The translations under genes and the position numbers were made by a program. The notes under the pieces were generated by a model. That model did no database searches. It worked only from the letters and a program-made list of their open reading frames with translations, and was not told the origin of the DNA. Shown here in pieces: positions 16,443 to 22,418 of a DNA stretch of 64,000 nucleotides. The stretch is from a virus. Within the stretch, counting starts at the first letter, position 1, and each line of letters begins with the position of its first letter. Location: IMG/VR virus record IMGVR_UViG_3300007512_000009, positions 1 through 64,000 of that record, one strand, 5' to 3'.

Positions 16443-16908
16443 GGAAGTTCGTAAAGAAGCACTAGAAAACTTATACGAGAACATTGCATTGTTCTTCACA
16501 ATTGGTTTTGCACTTATTGTGGGTGGTATATTTGTAATGTTCTGGGTAAGCAGAAAACTCGGTGGGACGATATTAGCAATCGGATTCCTTACTGTAGGTT
16601 TCGCAACCGCAAGTCAGTATTATCTTGAAGAGATGGCTCAAGTTGGGTTATACATCTTTATTGGTGGGTTCTTATTGACTGCTGTTATTGTTGGATTTAT
16701 GTTACTTAACGGAAAACATAACGAAAAAGCATTACTTGAAATTGTAGAACTCATTGAAGAAATGAAAGAACACCTTGACGATGAAGAGAGAAAAGAAATC
16801 TTTGGACGAGATGGGTTTGCTAGTCGTCTAACAAGTCCTATGACAAAGAAAATAGTATCTCAAATCAAAATCAAAAATGGATTTAAAAATTTAAACAAAA
16901 ATAAATAA
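15994..16908 (+). CDS. lipoprotein with coiled coil and C-terminal membrane helices, spanin-like
   Basis: A GGAGGT ribosome site precedes the ATG. MMKKLIMVFATLTMTSGC carries a lipobox-like end (TSGC, Cys18). Residues 25-150 are Glu/Gln/Asn-rich and predicted coiled coil. Three hydrophobic segments follow (about 164-185, 190-207, 216-238), then a charged 65-residue tail. An outer-membrane lipid anchor joined through a periplasmic coiled coil to inner-membrane helices is the layout of a unimolecular spanin, which fuses the two membranes at lysis; those usually have one C-terminal helix, so three is odd. Codon use inside the overlap (to 16442) favours GAG and GAC; after it, GAA and GAT. Confidence 0.6.
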   Translation: MMKKLIMVFATLTMTSGCEMFQEVTGEAPANTSSTVVDSVREQREQTDEITNASEVIGNDLKKIDDQANSILNDIALVPEDRNYNIDPTLESIEDSAETIKETVDNSQKEQIRIDESLEDLEQANNRVAAAVGQIEELEDLVTEYEQSDREVRKEALENLYENIALFFTIGFALIVGGIFVMFWVSRKLGGTILAIGFLTVGFATASQYYLEEMAQVGLYIFIGGFLLTAVIVGFMLLNGKHNEKALLEIVELIEEMKEHLDDEERKEIFGRDGFASRLTSPMTKKIVSQIKIKNGFKNLNKNK

Positions 16909-16952
16909 TAACAGTTTTAAACCCGTACAAACAGATAAAAAGGATTATCAGT

Positions 16953-17351
16953 ATGAAACCGAACAATTTTAGAAGTCTAAGCGAATCAGCGAGAAAGGTA
17001 TTAAATAGAGAATACACATGTTCTCCTACTAAAGAGCAGTTACAATCACTTATCACTGAGCAAGGTACAACCATGCCTGGCGAGGCAGCAATTCAATCAA
17101 TCATGAGCAACTGGGGTAATAATAACTGTGGTGGCCCATGGTGTGGAGATTTTAATGGTGATGGAGTTGTTGATGTACAAGACTTGCTATGGGTTCTTCA
17201 CAATTGGGGAGATTTTGGTCCTCAAGGCGCTCAAGCACCTGCACCTACTTTGACTACACAACGACCATCACAACGACCAACAACTGGAGGAGTCATGCGT
17301 CCCCCATCACAACGACCACAACGAAGCAATTTTGGGATTCGGAAGACGTAG
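16953..17351 (+). CDS. leader-tagged dockerin-like calcium-binding protein
   Basis: MKPNNFRSLSESARKVLNRE shares a leader type with the gene at 17409 and holds an L-S-E|S site. Residues 45-90 contain IQSIMSNWG, CGGPWCGDFNGDGVVDVQDL and LWVLHNWG, a dockerin/EF-hand-like calcium loop flanked by two short helices ending in WG. The same design occurs inside the mosaic protein at 11125. The tail is Pro/Gln/Arg-rich. A GGATTAT ribosome site precedes the start. Function unknown; dockerins normally bind cohesins, and I see no cohesin here. Confidence 0.65.
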   Translation: MKPNNFRSLSESARKVLNREYTCSPTKEQLQSLITEQGTTMPGEAAIQSIMSNWGNNNCGGPWCGDFNGDGVVDVQDLLWVLHNWGDFGPQGAQAPAPTLTTQRPSQRPTTGGVMRPPSQRPQRSNFGIRKT

Positions 17352-17408
17352 ATAATAATATAAACCCAGACTTGATAGAAAATTGATGTAGTTGGTTGTT
17401 CACTTAGT

Positions 17409-17861
17409 ATGAAACCAGAAGATTTCAGAAATTTAACAGAAAGTGCTAGGCAGATTTTGTCTGGTGAACCTTCATCACTAGTTGAATTCAACAACATGTT
17501 ACAGCCTAACTATCTTGAACGTGAATATGACCTTGATGACCTACCAGACGACCTCTTCCCAGAAAAAGAAGAAGAACCAGAAGAAATAACCCCCAACCCA
17601 TATGGTCTAACTCTTTTGGGAATTTTAGGTTTATTATCGAGAGGGCTTACATTTGCTCAAATTGCCGGAATGTATGGTGTACCCATATGGTTTGTGTTGC
17701 TGTTTCTGAGGGCAAACCCAGATTTGAGTCCAGACAACCCAATCACTGACCCATATAAACCAGGCGGAAAGGAAGAAGGCAACCCAGAGCATCCCGGCTG
17801 GGGTGGTGGTAGCAGGTGGAGAGTTGGTGCACCATCAGATAACCAACCACACCAAGCATAA
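17409..17861 (+). CDS. leader-tagged protein with hydrophobic centre
   Basis: MKPEDFRNLTESARQILSGE parallels the leader of the gene at 16953, with L-T-E|S. An acidic linker follows (DLDDLPDDLFPEKEEEPEE). Residues 60-102 hold two hydrophobic helices (YGLTLLGILGLLSRG and VPIWFVLLFLRANP) and the end is Pro/Gly-rich. A packed protein with a membrane-active centre could help DNA entry, but that is a guess. It converges on the resolvase gene with a 4-base gap. Confidence 0.6.
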   Translation: MKPEDFRNLTESARQILSGEPSSLVEFNNMLQPNYLEREYDLDDLPDDLFPEKEEEPEEITPNPYGLTLLGILGLLSRGLTFAQIAGMYGVPIWFVLLFLRANPDLSPDNPITDPYKPGGKEEGNPEHPGWGGGSRWRVGAPSDNQPHQA

Positions 17862-17865
17862 ATTT

Positions 17866-18423
17866 TTATAAAATTTCGAAAAAATAATACTTACAGATGA
17901 AGTAGGAATCCACGATATCACTGACTGGATTACCTACTTTTTCTCTATTTGGAATCATTATTTCTTTTAGGTCGATACCAGTTTCTTTCAACCAAGCATC
18001 ATACATATCGTCTTTGGTTGCATTGCCTTTACCAGTAGCAAATTTTTTAATAACTGATGGGGAGTAAGTATCGAACGGTGTGTTTGATTCCCAAAGTTTG
18101 TGTTTCAATAACCCTGTATTTTCCGCAACTTGAAATACACGACCAGTTGCGTTGAATGCATACCCTTCTATTGCTACAAAATCGAATTTGAAACAATGCT
18201 GAACCGCCCAATGAGATATCATCTCAAACCGTTCTTCATCTGATTTATGTTTTTTGGGCTGCAAAGTTCCGTGAAACTCTGAGTGTTCACCGAATTTCTT
18301 TGCTAGTTTTTTAACCGAAGTCAAATAATAAAATTGACAATTTCGGAAATCCCATCGTTTTCCAATATGAGTACATATTGCAGGGGATGTCATACTATAA
18401 TCTATGCCGGCTATCCGTTGCAT
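17866..18423 (-). CDS. RuvC-like Holliday junction resolvase
   Basis: Start chosen at 18423 (MQRIAGIDYSMTSPAI), since the longer reading from 18438 needs a TTG and covers a late-promoter-like element. The RNase H-fold carboxylates are visible: Asp in GIDYS, Glu in AIEGYAF, a GKGNATKDDM segment and a final Asp pair in SDIVDSYF. At 185 residues it matches RuvC. RuvC-type enzymes cut four-way junctions; in T4-like phages this job is usually done by the unrelated gp49, so this gene may resolve branched DNA before packaging. GATAAATA sits five bases upstream of the start and there is no ribosome site. Confidence 0.75.
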   Translation of the reverse strand: MQRIAGIDYSMTSPAICTHIGKRWDFRNCQFYYLTSVKKLAKKFGEHSEFHGTLQPKKHKSDEERFEMISHWAVQHCFKFDFVAIEGYAFNATGRVFQVAENTGLLKHKLWESNTPFDTYSPSVIKKFATGKGNATKDDMYDAWLKETGIDLKEIMIPNREKVGNPVSDIVDSYFICKYYFFEIL

Positions 18424-18442
18424 ATTTTTATTTATCAATTTT

Positions 18443-18544
18443 TTAGAATATTGTCAAGAGGAATCGTCCGATGACAACACCGATAAAAAAACCACCAACA
18501 ATAAACACCCCAGTTCCAATGCGTTCTCCCACACTACCTTCCAT
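18443..18544 (-). CDS. 33-residue membrane peptide
   Basis: A short frame between the protease and resolvase genes: MEGSVGERIGTGVFIVGGFF followed by IGVVIGRFLLTIF. Residues 10-32 are a clean hydrophobic helix with small residues at regular spacing. It lies on the same strand as both neighbours with gaps of 10 and 19 bases. AAGG lies directly before the ATG, so translation would be poor or coupled. Real but tiny phage membrane peptides are common; evidence is limited to position and hydrophobicity. Confidence 0.4.
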   Translation of the reverse strand: MEGSVGERIGTGVFIVGGFFIGVVIGRFLLTIF

Positions 18545-18554
18545 CCTTAATAAT

Positions 18555-19370
18555 TTAATAATTCTGTTCCATCTCTTCATTCAACATCTCCAATTCTATC
18601 CAATCTAGGTGTTTAGCAATAATAACTGCTGAACATTCCGTTATATCGTCAACACCTTTATAATTTTTCAGTACCGTAAACGTGCTTATAATCCCAACCA
18701 AGTATTTTTTACCTTCAAATCTGGTAAAAACCCCACCACCGCTATCACCAAACCAAACTGATATTGGTCTTGGGATAAATTTCATAGTATTTGGTTCTTC
18801 AACAATTGTACCGAAGTACCTGAACACTTTGTATTTACTGTATTTTTTATATCCAAAGGAGAAACCGACAGTTGTTATTGGGTCATACCTTTCCATCCAT
18901 TCAACACATCCAATTTTTGCGGGTTTGTATTTTGAATCACACTCTAAGAAAATAATACCAATATCATTTTTTACCCGCCCTAATGTATTGCTGTAATGGG
19001 GATGCAACACCATTTTCTTGACACCAATTTCTTCATCGTCACCAAACTTTACCGAGAAAATTGAATCATCGTCTATACAATGACCTGCCGTTAGAACTAC
19101 ATCAGGACGAATAAGAGTACCACTACCAATTAATCTTCCATCCGAGTCATGTAGACTACCTACAGACGGATAAGGGTCGTTGCCTTGAGTTACCCTGTTG
19201 AACCATTCTGATAGTGGGTCAACAAGAAGAACGGAATCAACAGGAGTAACAGTGTTGTTTATTTCTGGTGTGGGGACTGGGACTAAATCGGAGGATGAAT
19301 TTCTGCTAACACATCCTATTATTAATAAGCATAACAAAAGGACTGAGAAATATTTAGTTGTCCTAACCAT
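18555..19370 (-). CDS. trypsin-like serine protease lipoprotein
   Basis: 271 residues. The first 20 (ending CLLIIGC) form a lipoprotein signal with lipid-anchored Cys20. The S1-family triad is complete: His97 in LTAGHC, Asp136 in KNDIGII, Ser210 in GDSGGG. A Ser/Pro/Thr linker (21-60) joins anchor and enzyme. It should be exported and held on the periplasmic or outer face of the membrane. A membrane-anchored trypsin-like enzyme is unusual for a phage; roles might be removal of receptors, destruction of competing phage proteins or help at lysis. An exact TATAAATA lies six bases before the ATG. Confidence 0.85.
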   Translation of the reverse strand: MVRTTKYFSVLLLCLLIIGCVSRNSSSDLVPVPTPEINNTVTPVDSVLLVDPLSEWFNRVTQGNDPYPSVGSLHDSDGRLIGSGTLIRPDVVLTAGHCIDDDSIFSVKFGDDEEIGVKKMVLHPHYSNTLGRVKNDIGIIFLECDSKYKPAKIGCVEWMERYDPITTVGFSFGYKKYSKYKVFRYFGTIVEEPNTMKFIPRPISVWFGDSGGGVFTRFEGKKYLVGIISTFTVLKNYKGVDDITECSAVIIAKHLDWIELEMLNEEMEQNY

Positions 19371-19376
19371 ACGTAT

Positions 19377-19384
19377 TATTTATA
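19377..19384 (-). promoter_or_regulatory. T4-type late promoter (minus strand)
   Basis: Exact TATAAATA read leftwards, followed by ATACGT and then the ATG of the protease. With the element at -13 to -6, transcription would begin at or beside the start codon, giving a leaderless mRNA. Confidence 0.65.
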
Positions 19385-19434
19385 AGCCGTGGCACCTTTA
19401 ATAACAATACTGAGTGAAGAGGAGAATATTCTCG

Positions 19435-20340
19435 TCAAGGACAAACGCTCTCATGAAGGCAGGTTAACTCGTCGACTTCGGTGGGATTCAATCTTCTCCC
19501 AACCACCCAAAAACATGTCTTTTCATTTTCGGTGTCAATGTTCTCTCTCATCCATCGATGTGCCTTCCCCTCATAGATGTCATCCAACGGAACATCTCCA
19601 ATATTTTCCCAAACAGATTTTGAGTACGCATGCTTGGTCAACACAATCTCATAATCATCAAATTCTGTTATCTCTTCTTCTGGAAAATTCTCGTATTTGA
19701 ATCTATCGAGATGCTTATTGATACTTTTAGTCCTATCACAAAAAGAAACACCCACAATGCGTTTTACCTTTTTATTGTACTTTTTAAGACCACGTATGAT
19801 ACCTGCAAATTGGATACCACTTCCCACTGGAATCACCAAATTATCTAATTCATCAGGTATGTTTGCAACTTGGTCGGTAACACCATCGAAAATCGCTTCT
19901 GGGTTGGACTCTAGAGAGATTGCAAATTTGATTAACTTGTATCCGTTATGTGCGATGATTTTCTTTTTAGCACCTGCATCAATAGCAGTGGTCATACCGT
20001 GTCCTGCTACAATGCGAATGTCCGCACCATAGAACTTACTCAACCGCATCATATGGTGGTTGTAAAGTGTTTCCTTTTTAGTACCACCGACAGCGATTAT
20101 GCATTTGAATCCGTGTTCCTGTGCAACCTTTGCGATGATAGCGGATTGGGGACTGTGCACACTGCTAGCAGTGACTACACCACCGTTGTGATTGTCCCTA
20201 ATGTCATCGTGGATTTCATCGAAAAGTTGTACCGCTTGACGTACCTTACCACCATTAACGTGAGTATCCCCAAAGGGTGTGTAAAGGTCATCACGTTTGT
20301 AGAAAATTTTATTATAATACTCGACAGGGGTAACGTCCAC
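19435..20340 (-). CDS. PLP-dependent enzyme, ACC deaminase / D-cysteine desulfhydrase-like
   Basis: GTG start. Residues 14-36 read YKRDDLYTPFG then VNGGKVRQA, where the Lys is the probable PLP-binding residue of fold type II enzymes. ASSVHSPQSAIIAKVA is the substrate/phosphate region equivalent to GGIQSNQTR in ACC deaminase, and VIPVGSGIQFAGIIRGL fits the glycine-rich phosphate loop. About 301 residues, close to the family norm. The reaction cannot be fixed: deamination or desulfhydration of an amino acid, or, as in some phages, modification of DNA bases. TATAAATA lies four bases before the start. No ribosome site visible. Confidence 0.7.
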   Translation of the reverse strand: MDVTPVEYYNKIFYKRDDLYTPFGDTHVNGGKVRQAVQLFDEIHDDIRDNHNGGVVTASSVHSPQSAIIAKVAQEHGFKCIIAVGGTKKETLYNHHMMRLSKFYGADIRIVAGHGMTTAIDAGAKKKIIAHNGYKLIKFAISLESNPEAIFDGVTDQVANIPDELDNLVIPVGSGIQFAGIIRGLKKYNKKVKRIVGVSFCDRTKSINKHLDRFKYENFPEEEITEFDDYEIVLTKHAYSKSVWENIGDVPLDDIYEGKAHRWMRENIDTENEKTCFWVVGRRLNPTEVDELTCLHESVCP

Positions 20341-20344
20341 ATTG

Positions 20345-20352
20345 TATTTATA
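20345..20352 (-). promoter_or_regulatory. T4-type late promoter (minus strand)
   Basis: Exact TATAAATA read leftwards, followed by CAAT and the GTG start of the PLP enzyme. As at 19377, the predicted start of transcription falls on the start codon. Confidence 0.65.
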
Positions 20353-20373
20353 GAAAGATTTCTAGACCCACAA

Positions 20374-20406
20374 GATACCCCTCTCCTGATATCGAGAAGG
20401 GGGTAT
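20374..20406. repeat. imperfect hairpin, related to a second copy at 20578-20602
   Basis: ATACCCC and TCTC pair with GAGA and GGGGTAT around a CTGATATC centre. A shortened relative (GATACCCC, TCCTGATATC, AGAAAG) occurs at 20578-20602, so the two flank the palindrome array. No T-run follows, so it is not a standard terminator. Confidence 0.6.
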
Positions 20407-20422
20407 TTAAGACAGATGTTCA

Positions 20423-20551
20423 GCATGTTCACGGAGGGGCGGGAATATATCTTCCCGTGTCCACGGAGCCGGCTGGCTTCTTATCTTATGAGCCCCTACC
20501 GTGCTCACGGAGAGCGTTTCTTGTACCTTCCTTGACTTTCCGTGGTCACGG
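20423..20551. promoter_or_regulatory. array of four CCGTGNNCACGG palindromes
   Basis: Copies at 20455-20466, 20499-20510 and 20540-20551 are perfect (CCGTGTCCACGG, CCGTGCTCACGG, CCGTGGTCACGG); 20423-20434 keeps only the right half intact. Start-to-start spacings are 32, 44 and 41 bases, near whole helical turns. Each is followed by AG or GG. The stretch is more GC-rich than its surroundings and lies between divergent genes. It looks like a multi-site operator for a dimeric repressor/activator or an origin-type iteron set. A further TTGAC-C-GTCAA palindrome lies at about 20560-20570. Confidence 0.7.
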
Positions 20552-20626
20552 GGAGATGTTGACCGTCAATCATTGACGATACCCCTTCCTGATATCAGAA
20601 AGACATATGACGACGTACTGTCAGTG

Positions 20627-20643
20627 CCATATGAATAATATGG
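20627..20643. promoter_or_regulatory. CCATAT-N5-ATATGG inverted repeat next to the -35 box
   Basis: A 6-bp inverted repeat with a GAATA centre ends two bases before the TTGACA of the promoter at 20645. Its position suits an operator or activator site for that promoter. Confidence 0.4.
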
Positions 20644-20644
20644 G

Positions 20645-20673
20645 TTGACAGAAGCCTCTCGGCATGGTATAAT
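20645..20673 (+). promoter_or_regulatory. perfect sigma70 promoter for the CobS-like gene
   Basis: TTGACA, 17 bases, TATAAT, then ACACGTT. A consensus match at both boxes and spacer predicts strong early transcription by the host RNA polymerase. The predicted start near 20680 rules out the in-frame ATG at 20679 as translation start. Confidence 0.9.
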
Positions 20674-20720
20674 ACACGTTGGAATTAATATTCGAAACAT
20701 ATACAGGAGATATTCGAAAA

Positions 20721-21926
20721 ATGACAGGTAAAACACTAAAACGAAAAAATGACTTCCTTGAAGCAATGCGTAATGCAGGTATGGGTTCAGAAGTAACTCG
20801 ACAAGACTTGCTCGACCTTTGTGCTTCAACAGGTATCTACAATGTAATCCCATCGTGGATAACTCATGACAAGACTCGTCGCACAAGTGATAGAAATGTC
20901 TTTGCAATGCATGAGTTGGGTTATGTTGCACAAACTCCTGAAGCGGTTGTTCCTGCCCCTGCCCCTGTGCAGGGTGCAGTTGAGCAACCTTCTTTAACTA
21001 CTGCGTCCATGATTATGGGTATGACTGGTGGTGAACGAGATACTCTCATTCCTGAAAAAATCAACACATATGTCCCATGGGGTAACTTCAAAGATGTTGC
21101 ACAAATCGTGAAAGCAAAGATTTTTTATCCTTGCTTCGTGACTGGTCTTTCAGGTAATGGTAAGACCACCATGATTGAGCAAGTATGTGCGAAAGCGAAG
21201 CGTGACTGCTATCGTGTGAATATCACTCGTCAAACTGACGAAGATGACCTACTAGGTGGATTCCGCCTAATCAACGGTAACACAGTGTGGCAAGACGGCC
21301 CAGTTGTTTCCGCTATGAAAAATGGTGGTGTTCTTCTTCTTGACGAAGTTGACCTTGCATCACATAACGTTATGTGCCTGCAACCTGTCCTTGAAGGTAA
21401 AGGTGTTTTCCTTAAGAAAATCGGTGAATGGGTAACACCTGCAGCCGGCTTCACAGTGTTCGCAACCGCAAATACCAAAGGTAAAGGTAGCGATGATGGT
21501 CGCTTCATCGGTACTAGCGTTATGAACGAAGCATTCCTTGACCGATTCCCTGTGACACTTGAGCAAGAATATGCTCCTCAAAACACTGAGGAAAAAATTC
21601 TTCGCAAAGCGATGGAATCAGTGGATATCGACGATAATGATTTCGCAAAGCACCTAACCAAATGGGCAGGTATCATCCGCAAGTCATTCTACGAAGGTGG
21701 AGTTGATGAAATAATCTCGACTCGTCGCCTCGTGGACATCGTGAAAGCACTCGCAATCTTTGGTGGTGATAAGCCCAAAGCACTCGCAATGTGCCTCGCT
21801 CGATTCGATGATGACACCAAGCAAGGTTTCATGGATTTATACGACAAGGTTGACGGTGATGTTGACCTTAACAATGTAGCAGACACCGACGCAACAGACG
21901 AGGATTCAAACTCATGCCCATTTTAA
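20721..21926 (+). CDS. cobS: CobS-like AAA+ ATPase
   Basis: The start at 20721 follows an AGGAGAT ribosome site about 40 bases into the transcript; a frame ATG at 20679 lies at the predicted +1. 401 residues. An N-terminal domain (1-65, with VIPSWITHDKTRR) precedes a Pro-rich linker and a MoxR/CobS-type AAA+ module: Walker A GLSGNGKTT (about 142-150), DEDDLLGGFRLINGN, Walker B GVLLLDEVD (about 203-211), then FATANTKGKG. CobS is a subunit of aerobic cobaltochelatase; the phage form is a core gene of T4-like cyanophages whose real role is unsettled. The N-terminal domain recurs in the gene at 22977. Confidence 0.85.
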   Translation: MTGKTLKRKNDFLEAMRNAGMGSEVTRQDLLDLCASTGIYNVIPSWITHDKTRRTSDRNVFAMHELGYVAQTPEAVVPAPAPVQGAVEQPSLTTASMIMGMTGGERDTLIPEKINTYVPWGNFKDVAQIVKAKIFYPCFVTGLSGNGKTTMIEQVCAKAKRDCYRVNITRQTDEDDLLGGFRLINGNTVWQDGPVVSAMKNGGVLLLDEVDLASHNVMCLQPVLEGKGVFLKKIGEWVTPAAGFTVFATANTKGKGSDDGRFIGTSVMNEAFLDRFPVTLEQEYAPQNTEEKILRKAMESVDIDDNDFAKHLTKWAGIIRKSFYEGGVDEIISTRRLVDIVKALAIFGGDKPKALAMCLARFDDDTKQGFMDLYDKVDGDVDLNNVADTDATDEDSNSCPF

Positions 21927-22015
21927 TGTACGACGATTTCGATACTCAGATTCAATGTGAAGAGATGGAAGGGTTCATCCCTTCTGCGGAGGACTACCAA
22001 GAATGCATATCTTGA
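21914..22015 (+). CDS. possible 33-residue acidic peptide
   Basis: Overlaps the last bases of the CobS-like gene and the first of the gene at 22003. Reads MPILMYDDFDTQIQCEEMEG, then FIPSAEDYQECIS. AGGA lies ten bases upstream. Without it the interval would be untranslated and would only carry the ribosome site for 22003. Weak evidence. Confidence 0.35.
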   Translation: MPILMYDDFDTQIQCEEMEGFIPSAEDYQECIS

Positions 22016-22191
22016 GCCACCCAAACACACTTGAATTGTTTTCATTTAAAATTTTGCATCCTGATTTGGTTCAAGTCAAAAAAGACTGTAAACCATACAC
22101 TGAAGACATCCGTGATGGATTTTACTCTATGCGACTTGCCCGCCAACTATGGGAAGCACTAATATCACAAGGATTTGAAAGGTCACTATGA
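22003..22191 (+). CDS. small protein with WEALISQGF C-terminal motif
   Basis: 62 residues with a GGAGG ribosome site. The end, SMRLARQLWEALISQGFERS, matches ARTFWDSLIKQGF in the next gene and GRKYWDSLIQGGY in the one after. The three are therefore related, at least in this C-terminal helix. Overlaps the next gene (ATGA). Function unknown; early expression from the promoter at 20645 is likely. Confidence 0.6.
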   Translation: MHILSHPNTLELFSFKILHPDLVQVKKDCKPYTEDIRDGFYSMRLARQLWEALISQGFERSL

Positions 22192-22418
22192 ACCCCGAAC
22201 TTCGCTCAAAAAACTATATTTTAACCAAACGTGGGACAGGTTGTGCATATATGTTTAAACCATATACAGGATGTGTCAAAGTGTTAATTAATAATGGTCA
22301 CGGATGGCGTACATATGATTCCGCTATGGTTGCGGGTAACTACGCAATCGCACAAGCAAGGACATTTTGGGATTCCCTAATTAAACAAGGATTTAATAAA
22401 CAACATGAAAACGCATGA
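22188..22418 (+). CDS. small protein with FWDSLIKQGF motif
   Basis: 76 residues, MNPELRSKNYILTKRGTGCA at the start, then an alpha/beta-looking middle (GCVKVLINNGHGWRTYDS) and the shared C-terminal helix ARTFWDSLIKQGFNKQ. Second of three related genes. Overlaps both neighbours. Function unknown. Confidence 0.6.
   Translation: MNPELRSKNYILTKRGTGCAYMFKPYTGCVKVLINNGHGWRTYDSAMVAGNYAIAQARTFWDSLIKQGFNKQHENA

Noticed and set aside
17862-17880. AAATTTT/AAAATTT inverted repeat between convergent genes
   Set aside because: Only A-T pairs; too weak to call a terminator.
19948-20535. 195-codon plus-strand frame across the PLP gene and palindrome array
   Set aside because: Mostly antisense to the PLP enzyme, no ribosome site, and it runs through the GC-rich regulatory repeats with no protein-like pattern.
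20679-20720. Earlier in-frame start of the CobS-like gene at 20679
   Set aside because: It coincides with the predicted transcription start and has no ribosome site; the ATG at 20721 has AGGAGAT upstream and gives a family-like N-terminus.
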